Positions 9,337-20,640 of a stretch of 64,000 nt of DNA are shown piece by piece. Source of the DNA: Dendrobium chrysotoxum (Eukaryota > Streptophyta > Magnoliopsida > Asparagales > Orchidaceae); contig CM034310.1 of assembly GCA_019925795.1 (NCBI GenBank), forward strand, positions 12,172,764 through 12,236,763, in the 5' to 3' direction. The notes beneath the pieces were generated by a model, which saw nothing but the letters and a program-made list of their open reading frames with translations, searched no databases and was not told where the DNA came from. Numbering within the stretch: position 1 is the first letter of the stretch; every line of letters begins with the position of its first letter. A program made the position numbers and the translations under genes.

Positions 9337-11094
9337 GGAAAAAAGAAGATATCAAATGTCTTTTATGTTTCAAATCTTAAGTATAATTTGCTTAGTGTTA
9401 GGCAACTAAATGAATAGGGATATGTGTTGATGTTTTCTCTTGACACTTGTACCATTAAAGACAAGCATGGATTTATAATAGCCAAGGTAAAGGTAACTAC
9501 AAATAAAATGTATCCTATGAAGATAATTTGCAGTCTGAATGGTTGTTTGAAAACTTAGAGAATCATTCAAGATTATGGCATTGCAGATTTGGTCACTTAA
9601 CTTCCAAGACACTTTCTAACATGTGCCAGAAGAACATAGTTGATGGACTTCCACATATTGAAGTTCAAGATAAGATTTGTGAGGCATGTGTTATAGGAAA
9701 ACAAAGCAGAGCACTATTTCTAGTTGGAAAATCATAGAGAGCCTTGAAGCCATTGGAACTTATTCATTCAGATTTATGTGGACCGATACACACTACTTCT
9801 ATTGGAGGTAATTATTATTTTCTCACACTTATTGATGATTATAGTAGAAAAGTTTGGGTGTATTTTCTAAAAGAGAAGTCATAAGTATTTGAATACCTAA
9901 AAATATTCAAAGCACTTGGGGAGAAGGAGAGTGGCCATTTCATTAAGGTGTTGAGGAGTGATAGAGGTGTAGAATATATTAGTCATGAGATGGAATTTTT
10001 TTTGAAGGAGAATGGGATACGCCATCAGTTAACAATTAGATACACACCACAATAAAATGGGGTAGCTGAGAGGTTGAATAGAACCATTATGGGATCGGCT
10101 AGGAGTATGTTGAAGGAGAGGCAAGTGCCCAATCTACTTTGGGCTGAAGTTGTGTCATGTGCTATTTATTTGTTGAATAGAGTGACATCAAAAAGTACTC
10201 CATCTCAAACCCCTTTTGAAGTTTGGAGTGGTCATAAGCCTAAGGTAGATCACTTGAGAGTATTTATTATGTTCATGTACCTGATCAAAAGAGAAGAAAG
10301 TTGGATGAAAAATTTGAGAAGTGTGTGTTTGTAGGATACAGTGAAAGGTCCAATGCCTATAAACTGTATAATCCTACAACAAAGAAAGTGGTAGTGAGTA
10401 GGGATGTGAGATTTGAGGAGAACATAGCTTAGGATTGGCTTGAAAAAGGCAACAAGGAGGATGTCACAATTGGGAGAAATTCAGAAAAAATTGTTGATAA
10501 TGTAGAGCAATAAATACCACCGTACACTATAGTGAGATTGGGAAATTCATCTAGTAATGGTATGGAAAATATGAAGACAAGAAGCTTGCAGGAGATATAT
10601 GATACCATAAATTATAATGAGAAGTTGTCTCAATTTGCTTTATATGTAGATGATGAGCCCTTAACTTTTAGTGAGGGGGTTTCAGATAAGAGATGGATGG
10701 ATGCCACGAAACAGGAGATTGATGCTAGTGAGAGAAATGACACATGGAGTTTGGCCTCCCTTCCTAAAAGTAAAAAATCCATTGGTGTCAAGTGGGTATA
10801 CAAAGTGAAAAAGAATGTTGATGGAGGTGTAAACAAATTCAAGGCTAGACTTATAGTTAAAGAGTACAAGCAGAAGCATGGATAAATTATGAAGAGGTAT
10901 TTGCACCGGTTGCTAGATTTGATATAGTCAGACTAATTTTCTATATTGCAGCTATGAATAGATGGTAGATTCATCAATTAGATGTGAAGTCGGCTTTCTT
11001 GAATGGTGTTTTGGAGGAAGAAGTATATGTAGATCAACCTGAAGGTTTTATTGTGACGGGAAAAAATATATGGTGTATTGCTTAAAAATGCTTT
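9337..11094 (+). pseudogene. copia A pol, first part: GAG-pre-integrase, integrase, start of RT
   Basis: The frame continues after the CACTA element to a TAG at about 9415. The integrase frame from 9528 shows the HHCC region (WHCRFGH...ICEACVIGKQ) and the three catalytic acidic positions in HSDLCGP, LRSDRGVEY and NGVAERLNR, but has in-frame stops near 9735, 9882 and 10053. A shift follows near 10270. RT begins in another frame at 10532 with WVYKVKKN and KARLIVK, then FAPVAR and [19 protein letters not shown] near 10900-11030. The conserved ALYGLKQ motif is broken by the SIRE B insertion and resumes at 20892. Confidence 0.85.
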
Positions 11095-12791
11095 TGAAAG
11101 TTCGAAAGGGATGTTAAGCCCTAGTGAACTAGTCCCGAGGCTAACCAAGAGGGGGGGTGAATTGGTTATTTAAAAATTTCACGATAACTATGAAAATCTT
11201 TTCGATACTTAGCAGCGGAAACAAGTAAACAATAACGAAAAGATCAACCAACGATATTCACCCAAGCAGTTTATATTGAAAAGTAAAATGCAAAACTGAA
11301 TCAGAAAAGCAAACCAGATTTTATAGTGGTTCGGTCAACTTGACCTACGTCCACTCCCCGGAGCCTCCCCTCCGGGTATTGCACTAAACGAAAGTGACTC
11401 TCCTTTTGCTCCCACAGCAAGGCGGAGAAGCCTGTACAAAACACCTCCTTTTCACCACACAGTGAGGCAGAGAACCCGACCTCCTTTCGCTTCCTCCTGA
11501 AGCAGGCAGAGAACCTTCGAACTCCTTTCGCTTCCTCCTGAAGCGGGAAGAGAACCCACGAACTCCTTTCGCTTCCTCCTGAAGCGGGCAGAGAACCCGG
11601 ATCTTCTTGCGAACGATCCTCCCACGAAGAACACCGACTAGACGACAGACGATGAGCGGAGAAGACGACTCTGATCCGTGCTTGGAGCAACCTTAGTGAA
11701 TCCCTCACTAACTCCCCCTCACAAGATCTCTTCTCTCTCTCCCAACTCTCTCTCTCTCTAGGATTTCTCAGGGAAGGAAGGCAGCAAAAGATTTTTCCAA
11801 AAATTGGGAAAAGTTCTTTTAAAGGAGGGCTTAAAATTTGCCCTAAATCTCAACTTGTCGGCCAAGATCGTCCAGGACGATCGGTAGATCGTCCTGTACG
11901 ATCAGTTCAAATTCAGCTGTTTCAGCCTGGACGATCTGGCTCTTCTGGACGATCAGTAGAAAAAGTTGTTCATATCGTCCCGTACGATCCTGCGATCATC
12001 CGGGACGATTAGTTCAAATTGAAGGAAATCGTCCAAAAGACAGTTCGGGTCGTCCAGAGAAATCTGTGCTGGACGACCAAAAAATGACTTGATTGTCCCG
12101 GACGATAGGGTAATCGTCCGGTACGATTAGTTCAAAAAGGCCCCAAATCGTCCTGTACATAGTTCTGGACGTACAGCTGAAATGCACAAGACGATCACGA
12201 TCGTCTGGGACGATCCTGCGATCGTCCGGGACGATGTGATCGTATCAATTAAACATTAATTGCTTTCCTTAATTACCAGACTAATTTAGGCATGATTGTA
12301 CTGGATCGTCCGGGATGATACACGTATCGTCCGGGACAATCAGACCAAGTATCTAAAAATAAGAACTTGCCTAACTTGATCTGGTGGCTGAGAATTTCTG
12401 ATTTGGGCATATCGTCCCGTACAATCCGTAGATCATCCCGGACGATCGGCTCAATCAGACCCTCTTAACTTAGTCGCCCTAATTAGGGTTTCTGTTTTAA
12501 CTGGATCGTCCAGGACGATGCGGATATCGTCCAGGACGATCTGAACAAAATTGCAACAGAAACTCTAATTCACTCAATCTTTCTCCCTGAGTGTGTGTGT
12601 GCAAGGTTACTTAGCTAGGGAATCAGTTACATTACAATTGACTCAATAAAAGGAAAAATCATACATTTGACACACTTGGACCCGATCTTGAGTTGGCTTG
12701 AGTGGCTCGCGGTCTTTTGTGCCTGAAACAGATTAGCCAAGCAAAACACACTGGAAACATGTTTGTCATCATCAAAACCAGATTTGCAACA
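11095..12791 (-). repeat. 3' LTR of SIRE B
   Basis: Reading the minus strand it starts TGTTGCAAATCTGG and ends GAACTTTCA. Near-identical to 19194-20891. Contains the palindrome array at 11867-12540 and three units of an about 41-bp repeat (CTCCTTTCGCTTCCTCCTGA) near 11470-11600. Small open frames inside it (for example 11301-11708) have no coding support. Confidence 0.97.
11867..12540. promoter_or_regulatory. paired-palindrome array in the 3' LTR of SIRE B
   Basis: Same array as at 19967-20640, with more decayed sites: several CG steps here have become CA or TG. Lies in the inferred U3 segment. Confidence 0.7.
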
Positions 12792-14263
12792 ATCTCCCCC
12801 TTTTTGATGATGGCAAACATTTGTAAAGTAGTCTGAAAACCAAGGTAACCTAGGAGATCAAACAAAACAAACATTTTTTTTTTAATTTTCATTTAACAGC
12901 TCAAACAATACAGAAAACATGAAATAGAAAACAGAAACAGACACGACACGACTACAACTCTGACTCCCCCTTTTGACATCACAAAAAGGAGGAGCGAAAA
13001 ACAGAACACTAAAATAAAACATAAAATAAAACATAAATAGAACAAACTACAAAACAGGAAAATCAGAATTTTTCCTTGATTTTAGATTCAAAAACCAATG
13101 ACAGGACAATTGACAGCGCTGAAATCCAAAAAAGGTTGGAAATAATCAACTTTCGTAACTCCGACCCCTGGCACCTTATCGATGCAATCCCCTTTCAAAA
13201 TAAAAATCCGATTCAGAATAAAAGACATTAGATTTGAAAAGAAATCCTTTCAAGCCCCGTTCCAGAAAAATATCTGATATAATAGTGTTACAAAGTGAAA
13301 AATCAGAAATCAGGATTTTCAAGACTCAAGCTTTTGAAAATATTAAGTGGCGCACAGATTTTTCTAAGACATTTAATAATCTGAAAGGAAAGAAAGCTTG
13401 TGTTGGGCTCATTTTGTGCCTCTTTTTCAAATTGGTTGGCGCTTTGCGCATCTTTTGATTTTTGATACACTTTGTGTATCCAATTTGGCAATTTCGCATC
13501 TTTTCAGTTTTGGGCTCATTTTATGCCTCTTTTTCAAATTATCTGGCGCACTGCGCATCTTTTATAAGCTTTCTCCTTTTCATAATCATTAAAGAGTCTC
13601 AGCTGTGAGATTATCTTCCAGACATAGGAGATGACTCTCCGCAGTAAGGAAGAACGATTCACAAAACAAAATCCATACAACATATGATAAATGCAATCAC
13701 TTGGTTTAGAAAATCAAACTAATGACTCAAGACTTTGAAAAATACTATTGATATGAGGCAGATTACTGTAGGAAGATAAAATAATCTCTATTTCAAAAAC
13801 TAACATTTTAATTTTGAAAAGGATTTTTATTCAAAAGAAACTACACACCAGTAAAGGAGTTAGAGGAAGAGAAACAATTATCAATGTTTCTTCCCTTTAA
13901 CAGATTCAGCGAAGTCAATCACTGCTTATCAGCTTCCAAAACAAAACAAGGTAAAAACTCTTAGTCAAAAATTCAGATCACCAGAAGTAGTGAGCGGTGA
14001 TCAGATCTTGAAAAGCATAAAAAACAGGTAGAAAATCATAGCAAAGTAAATACTCAAATCAAACTAACAAAAAGGGTAACACAGAAATTAGCAGAAGAAA
14101 TAAAATCAACTGAAAGTAAATAATCAAACCAAAACTAACTAACAGAAATCAGAAATCACAATACAAAAACTAACTAACAGAAATCAGAAAACAGAATACA
14201 AAAAACTAACTAGCAGAAATCAGAATACCAATCATAACAATCATAAATCAGCAGTCATCAGAA
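12792..14263 (-). other. SIRE B 3' internal region, no gene
   Basis: Holds the polypurine tract next to the LTR (12792-12805; minus strand AAAAAGGGGGAGAT) and a second polypurine-like segment (plus strand ACTCCCCCTTTTG, about 12963-12975), a feature also known from other SIRE relatives. A duplicated segment, GGGCTCATTTTGTGCCTC ... GCGCATCTTTT, occurs near 13405 and 13513. At about 13068 a junction replaces the roughly 1.86-kb module of SIRE C (46546-48401). Confidence 0.75.
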
Positions 14264-17200
14264 TCAAGCATTTATATCAATCACTCCTAATCTGGTTCTC
14301 AAAATGCTGAATGAGTCAAAGGCCAGTGGTTTAGTGAATATGTCAGCCAGCTGATTTTCAGTTGCTACGTGGTGTAGCTCAATGTCCCCTTTTGTAACAT
14401 GGTCCCTAATGAAGTGATGCCTAATGTCAATGTGTTTGGTCCTAGAATGTTGGATTGGATTCTTAGAGATACAGATGGCACTAGTATTATCACACAGAAC
14501 AGAAATTGTGCCAACAGGTACTCCTAAATCCAAGACTTGCTGCTTCAACCAAAGAACTTGGGCCACACAACTCCCTAAGGCAATGTACTCAGCTTCAGCA
14601 GTGGAAAGTGCAACTGAGTTCTGTTTTCTATTGGACCAGGAGACTAACGACTGTCCTATAAATTGACAAGTCCCAGAGGTACTCTTCCTATCCACCCTAC
14701 ACCCCACAAAGTCAGAGTCAGAATATCCAATGATCTCAAAAGAGGTGCTGTGCCTAGGGTACCAAATTCCTAGGTTTGGGGTTCCTAAAAGATATCTAAG
14801 AATTCTCTTAACAGCAAACAGGTGGGACTCTTTAGGATCAGCCTGAAACCTAGCACAAAGACAGACACTAAACATGATATCAGGTCGGCTAGCAGTCAAG
14901 TAAAGCAGTGAACCTATTATCCCTCTATACTTCTTCTGATCAACAGATTTTCCATTTGAATCCTTATCTAACTGAACTGAGGAGGGCATGGGAGTATTGA
15001 TTGGCTTGGCTTTGTCCATTTCATATTTCTTCAAAATGTCCTTAGTGTATTTTGATTGATTGAGAAAGGTTCCATCATCCGTTTGCCTTATGCTAAATCC
15101 CAAAAAGTAGGACAATTCTCCCATCATACTCATCTCAAACTCTTTACTCATTGTTTTAGAAAACTCTTCACATAAGTATTTATCAGAAGATCCAAAAATT
15201 ATATCATCAACATAGATCTGGACAATGAGTAAGTCATCTCCTAATCTCCTCAGAAAAAGGGTGGTGTCTACGCTCCCCTTAACAAACTCTCTTTCTAACA
15301 GGAATGTGCTAAGCCTCTCATACCAAGCTCTGGGTGCCTGTTTCAATCCGTATAAGGCCTTTTTTAATTTATAGACATGACTTGGATATTGGGAACTCTC
15401 AAAACCTGGGGGTTGTTCTACAAATACATCTTCTTTAATTACCCCATTTAAAAAGGCACTCTTGACATCCATTTGAAACAGCTTAAATCCCTTGTAACAG
15501 GCAAAGGCTAGTAGCACTCTAATGGCTTCCAATCTAGCTACAGGGGCAAAAGTTTCCTCAAAATTTATCCCTTCTATCTGATTATACCCCTTAGCCACCA
15601 ATCTTGCCTTATTTCTCACCACCACACCAGAATCATTCATCTTATTCTTAAAGACCCACTTGGTTCCCACAATACTTTGATTTTTAGGTCTTTCTACTAA
15701 CTCCCAAACATCATTCCTTACAAATTGATTCAATTCTTCCTGCATAGCTAAAATCCAAAATTCATCCGACAGGGCTTGATTGATGTTGGTGGGTTCAGTC
15801 ATTGAGATAAAGGCAGAATAGTTTACTTCCTTCCTAAGTCCATGCCTAGTCCTAACACCTTCAGAAGGGTCTCTTAAGATCAGTTCTTTAGGATGACTCG
15901 AAGAATATCTCCAATCTCTAGGCAATGGGGTTTGAGGTTCTACCCTTTCCTCCAAATTTGTATTTCCAACTCCTTGGGTAACCTCAACAATCTCTTCATC
16001 TTCTACTTCAGATCTAGACTCCTTAGGATCAGATTCAACAAACACTACATGAGTTGTTTCTTCCACCACCAAAGTCCTCCTATTGAACACCCTAAAGGAT
16101 TTCCCCACACTTGAATATCCTAAGAACACTCCTTTATCAGATTTGGGGTCAAATTTTCCTAAGGGTGACCTCCCGTTGTTCAGAATGAAAACCTTACAGC
16201 CAAAGACATGGAGGTGGGACAGATTTGGTGTTCTACCCTTAATGATCTCATAAGGTGTCTTGTTCAGTTTGACTCTCACATTCACCCTATTCAGCACATA
16301 ACAGGCAGTGTTCACCGCTTCAGCCCAAAAGTATTTTGGAAGTGAATACTCGGCAAGCATGGCTCTAGTGGCTTCCACTAAGGTCCTGTTCTTCCTTTAA
16401 GCTACCCCGTTCTGCTGAGGGGTCCTAGGAGCTGAAAAATTGTGACTAATCCCATGATCCTCACAAAAACTTCTAAATCTTTCATTTTCAAACTCCCCTC
16501 CGTGATCACTATGGAAGGTAATAATCTCACATCCTAACTTCTTCTGAATCCAAGTAGAGAAAGATCTAAACTCATCAAATGACTCAGATTTGTGTGACAA
16601 AAACTTAACCCAAGTGAACCTCGAATAATCATCTACAATCACAAAACCATAAACTCTCCCCCCTAAGCTGGCAGTGCTAATGGGTCCAAAGAGGTCCATG
16701 TGAAGAACTTCTAAAGGTCTAGAGGTGCTAATGTCCTTAACAGAGTGAAAAGAGGACTGGACTTGCTTCCCCAACTGACAGGCATCACACAGGTGATCCT
16801 TAGTGAACTTAAGCTTGGGCACACCTCTAACTAAGTCCTTTTGGGTGACTCTCCTAAGGGTTTTCATACTGGCATGACACAATCTCCTATGCCATAACCA
16901 AGACTCATCAACAGCAGTTTTTAAGCAAATTGAATTATCAGATTTAATGCTACTTACATCCAGCTTGTAGACGTTGTTGATCCTTTGCCCCTGCAAAACA
17001 ACTTCATCATTTAAGCTTAAAATGCAGCCAGTGGGCAGGAATTTGATGCTGTATCCCTTGTCACAGAGTTGACTGATGCTCAGCAGGTTGTGTTTCAGTC
17101 CATCTACAAGCAAAACATTATCAATCATAAAGTTCTTTGAATCACCAATTATACCTGTGCCTACCACCTTCCTGGTGGTGTTATCTCCAAGTGTAACCTT

Positions 17201-17314
17201 GCCTCCAGCTCTGGCCTCCAGCGAAATGAACTGATTTGCATCTCCAGTCATATGTCTAGAACATCCGCTGTCCAGGTACCACATGCTCTCACGAGGTCTT
17301 GTGTGAGAACACAC
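14264..17314 (-). pseudogene. SIRE B pol: protease, integrase, RT, RNase H, one nonsense codon
   Basis: Polymerase polyprotein. The frame opens after a TAG at 17315-17317. In order: protease [15 protein letters not shown] (DSG); GAG-pre-integrase/HHCC ([10 protein letters not shown]...CDACQLGKQ); integrase core with D in HMDLFGP, D in HSDHGGEF and E in the NGVA-RKNR motif; copia RT ([33 protein letters not shown] near 15203); RNase H ([30 protein letters not shown]). The only break is TAA at 16397-16399, where SIRE C has GAA: the catalytic Glu codon of integrase. Full length apart from that, ending ...GVIDINA. Minus strand of its host element, about 1.5 kb before the 3' LTR. Confidence 0.9.
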
Positions 17315-17325
17315 CTACAAAATCA

Positions 17326-19137
17326 TCAAATATCAGTCTTAGGAACCCAAACAGGTTTGGGTTCCTTCTTATGAAAAGAAGAATGCGATGCATGCGTGCT
17401 GTGCTGTGAAACAGGCAGTTTGGGTCTCCACACCCAATGTGTACTACGGTGAACAGTACAAGTGTGTGATATGTGTCCTAACATGCCACATGAAAAACAT
17501 CTAACACCAGGAAAAGGATTAACTAAACATCGTGAGTGATAGTGCCTCTTCCTAGTAGTGTATGAAACATGCTTTGATGAACTTGCAACAGAATTTTTAA
17601 AAGGTGGCGGTGCATAAAACTGTTCAAAAGTAGGCGGTGTTTTGTTCTTTTCAAAAACACTGATCTTTACTTTCAAAAACTCATTTTCTTTCTTTAAACT
17701 TGCAATTTCAAATTTTAAGGCGCCCTTGCTACTTTCTACTTCACATGCCATTGTATCTAACTCTTTAAAAGCTTTTTCTAAATCAACATGCGTGGTTTTC
17801 AAAGAATCATGCTCAGAAACTAAATCAGAATATTTTTTGTTCAATTCATCAAACTCATCAAGCAGAGACATGTGATTGGAATCAAGTGTGGAATAATCTT
17901 TAACTACAGAATCATGCTCTTTTTGTAAAGTCAAATAATCTAATTTCAAACTAGCATGGGTTTTCTTAAGCTTCCTATACGATGTATGAATCTTTTCAGA
18001 AACTTCAAATAACTGATCGTAAGTAAGCTCACATACCTCTTCCTGGTCCGACTGACCAGGGTGATCATCCGCCATCAGACACAAGTTTGTTTCCTCCTCT
18101 TCAGCTTCAGTCTCTGAAGAGTCGGATGCAGAGTCTGCCCAGAACACCTTCTGAATCCGCTTCTTGTCCTTCATGAACTTTGGTTTCTCCTCACTCTTCT
18201 CCTTGCTTGGGTGAGCTTTAAGTGTTGGATATTCAGCCTTAATGTGTCCAGGCTTCCTGCATTCAAAACAAACCGATTCAGATGAACCCTTAAAGTTTTT
18301 ATTGAACTTACCCTTGTTCCACTTCTGATAGTTCTTGTGTTTCTTCCTTAGAAAGCTTTTGAATTGCCTTGTGATAAAGGCAACTTCATCGCTATCAGAC
18401 CCGGAAGTGCTAGCATCTGAATCTTTGGCCTTTAGTGCCACTGTCTTCTCTTTCTTGCGTTCACCTGCATCAAGTTGCCTTTGGTTCACCCCTTGCTCGT
18501 AAGCAATGAGTGATCCAAGTAAGCTGTCAATAGAGTAAGTATTTAAATCTTTGGATTCAGTAATAGCAGTAATCTTAGCATCATAAGAAGCAGGCAAACA
18601 TCTAAGAATCTTGTTCACTCTTTCGTAGTTGGTAAGTTCTCTACCTAAAGCATGCAAAGAGATAACAATCTGAGTGAACCTTGTGTACATTTCTGAAATA
18701 GTCTCACTAGGTTTCATGCGAAAAGGTTTGTAATCATGTAACAAGATGTTTAACCTAGATTGTTTGACTTCAGTTGTACCTTCGTATGTTATACATAACC
18801 TATCCCAGATTTCCTTTCCCGTTGTACAAGTAGAAACACGCATATAGTCTTCAGATTTCAAAGCACAAAAGAAACAGTTCAAACATTTTGCATTCAACTG
18901 TGCTAAATCACGATCATCAAACGTCCAATCAACAAACGGTAATTCAGTTTTCACATTGTTAATCATTCGAAAAGGTGGTTCGTATCCGTCCTTAACTAAC
19001 ATCCACATGCGATAATCAATAGATTGCAGAAAAGTAGACATGCGTGTCTTCCAAAAATCAAAAGGAATATTGTCAAACAACGGTGGTCTAGTAATAGAAT
19101 AACCTTCAGCAGTATTACGATTGTTACAGTTAGCCAT
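17326..19137 (-). CDS. SIRE B gag polyprotein, 603 aa, intact frame
   Basis: Capsid/nucleocapsid protein of a SIRE element. ATG at 19137, about 50 bp downstream of the primer site. Visible parts: N-terminal gag domain (PPLFDNIPFDFWKTRM, LNCFFCALKSEDYMRV, SRLNILLHDY, about residues 15-210); Lys/Ser/Asp-rich linker; first zinc knuckle CFECRKPGHIKAEYP, whose last Cys is Tyr here; acidic region; long heptad-type coiled coil (about residues 385-500); second knuckle CFSCGMLGHISHTC, intact. Ends PKTDI with tandem TGA codons. A segment of the coiled coil (about residues 397-494) is strongly diverged from the SIRE C protein, while flanks are nearly identical. Confidence 0.92.
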   Translation of the reverse strand: MANCNNRNTAEGYSITRPPLFDNIPFDFWKTRMSTFLQSIDYRMWMLVKDGYEPPFRMINNVKTELPFVDWTFDDRDLAQLNAKCLNCFFCALKSEDYMRVSTCTTGKEIWDRLCITYEGTTEVKQSRLNILLHDYKPFRMKPSETISEMYTRFTQIVISLHALGRELTNYERVNKILRCLPASYDAKITAITESKDLNTYSIDSLLGSLIAYEQGVNQRQLDAGERKKEKTVALKAKDSDASTSGSDSDEVAFITRQFKSFLRKKHKNYQKWNKGKFNKNFKGSSESVCFECRKPGHIKAEYPTLKAHPSKEKSEEKPKFMKDKKRIQKVFWADSASDSSETEAEEEETNLCLMADDHPGQSDQEEVCELTYDQLFEVSEKIHTSYRKLKKTHASLKLDYLTLQKEHDSVVKDYSTLDSNHMSLLDEFDELNKKYSDLVSEHDSLKTTHVDLEKAFKELDTMACEVESSKGALKFEIASLKKENEFLKVKISVFEKNKTPPTFEQFYAPPPFKNSVASSSKHVSYTTRKRHYHSRCLVNPFPGVRCFSCGMLGHISHTCTVHRSTHWVWRPKLPVSQHSTHASHSSFHKKEPKPVWVPKTDI

Positions 19138-19179
19138 TGGATCAAATTCAAAAGTTTTTAAACAGAAATTTTGAATCCC

Positions 19180-19191
19180 GCTCTGATACCA
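19180..19191 (-). other. primer-binding site of SIRE B
   Basis: Minus strand TGGTATCAGAGC, two bases inside the 5' LTR: complementary to the 3' end of initiator-Met tRNA and perfectly conserved. Confidence 0.95.
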
Positions 19192-19916
19192 CTTGAAAGT
19201 TCGAAAGGGATGTTAAGCCCTAGTGAACTAGTCCCGAGGCTAACCAAGAGGGGGGGGTGAATTGGTTATTTAAAAATTTCACGATAACTATGAAAATCTT
19301 TTCGATACTTAGCAGCGGAAACAAGTAAACAATAACGAAAAGATCAACCAACGATATTCACCCAAGCAGTTTATATTGAAAAGTAAAATGCAAAACTGAA
19401 TCAGAAAAGCAAACCAGATTTTATAGTGGTTCGGTCAACTTGACCTACGTCCACTCCCCGGAGCCTCCCCTCCGGGTATTGCACTAAACGAAAGTGACTC
19501 TCCTTTTGCTCCCACAGCAAGGCGGAGAAGCCTGTACAAAACACCTCCTTTTCACCACACGGTGAGGCAGAGAGCCCGACCTCCTTTCGCTTCCTCCTGA
19601 AGCAGGCAGAGAACCTTCGAACTCCTTTCGCTTCCTCCTGAAGCGGGAAGAGAACCCACGAACTCCTTTCGCTTCCTCCTGAAGCGGGCAGAGAACCCGG
19701 ATCTTCTTGCGAATGATCCTCCCACGAAGAACACCGACTAGACGACAGACGACGAGCGGAGAAGATGACTCTGATCCGTGCTTGGAGCAACCTTAGTGAA
19801 TCCCTCACTAACTCCCCCTCACAAGATCTCTTCTCTCTCTCCCAACTCTCTCTCTCTCTAGGATTTCTCAGGGAAGGAAGGCAGCAAAAGATTTTTCCAA
19901 AAATTGGGAAAAGTTC

Positions 19917-19924
19917 TTTTAAAG
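19917..19924 (-). promoter_or_regulatory. candidate TATA box of the SIRE LTR
   Basis: Minus strand CCTTTAAAAG, about 45 bp downstream of the last palindrome and upstream of a GA-rich leader. It is kept in all five LTR copies here, including the old solo LTR (CTCCTTTAAAAGATC). Assignment is by position and conservation only. Confidence 0.5.
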
Positions 19925-19966
19925 GAGGGCTTAAAATTTGCCCTAAATCTCAACTTGTCGGCCAAG

Positions 19967-20640
19967 ATCGTCCAGGACGATCGGTAGATCGTCCTGTACG
20001 ATCAGTTCAAATTCAGCTGTTTCAGCCTGGACGATCTGGCTCTTCTGGACGATCAGTAGAAAAAGTTGTTCATATCGTCCCGTACGATCCTGCGATCGTC
20101 CGGGACGATTAGTTCAAATTGAAGGAAATCGTCCAGAAGACAGTTCGGGTCGTCCAGAGAAATCTGTGCTGGACGACCAAAAAATGACTTGATCGTCCCG
20201 GACGATAGGGTAATCGTCCGGTACGATTAGTTCAAAAAGGCCCCAAATCGTCCTGTACATAGTTCTGGACGTACAGCTGAAATGCACAAGATGATCACGA
20301 TCGTCCGGGACGATCCTGCGATCGTCCGGGACGATGTGATCGTATCAATTAAACATTAATTGCTTTCCTTAATTACCAGACTAATTTAGGCATGATTGTA
20401 CTGGATCGTCCGGGATGATACACGTATCGTCCGGGACGATCAGACCAAGTATCTAAAAATAAGAACTTGCCTAACTTGATCTGGCGGCTGAGAATTTCTG
20501 ATTTGGGCATATCGTCCCGTACGATCCGTAGATCGTCCAGGACGATCGGCTCAATCAGACCCTCTTAACTTAGTCGCCCTAATTAGGGTTTCTGTTTTAA
20601 CTGGATCGTCCAGGACGATGTGGATATCGTCCAGGACGAT
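19967..20640. promoter_or_regulatory. paired 15-bp palindromes, ATCGTCC-N-GGACGAT, 21 bp apart
   Basis: Seven pairs start at 19967/19988, 20074/20095, 20192/20213, 20300/20321, 20405/20426, 20511/20532 and 20605/20626. Every pair has start-to-start spacing of exactly 21 bp, with a variable 6-bp linker. Single half-sites (CTGGACGAT, ATCGTCC) lie between pairs. Site variants such as ATCGTCCCGTACGAT keep outer dyad symmetry. Located upstream of the candidate TATA box, so an enhancer role is likely; no known factor is assigned. Confidence 0.8.

Noticed and set aside
11301..11708. Frames of 60-135 codons in SIRE LTRs (also 19401-19808, 44846-45213, 54743-55030)
   Set aside because: They lie in the LTR leader and follow the 41-bp repeat; no known protein, and the frame is broken between LTR copies.
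14424..14666. Plus-strand frames inside SIRE pol and gag (also 15893-16114, 17642-17875, 49770-50012, 51237-51458, 52986-53219, 53405-53629)
   Set aside because: Antisense shadows of the coding strand, shared between copies only because the real genes are.
19405..19430. CACTATAAAATC near the SIRE LTR end as the promoter TATA box
   Set aside because: It lies close to the end of the LTR, within a GAACCACTATAAAA segment common to the R/U5 part of plant copia LTRs; TTTAAAAG upstream is better placed.
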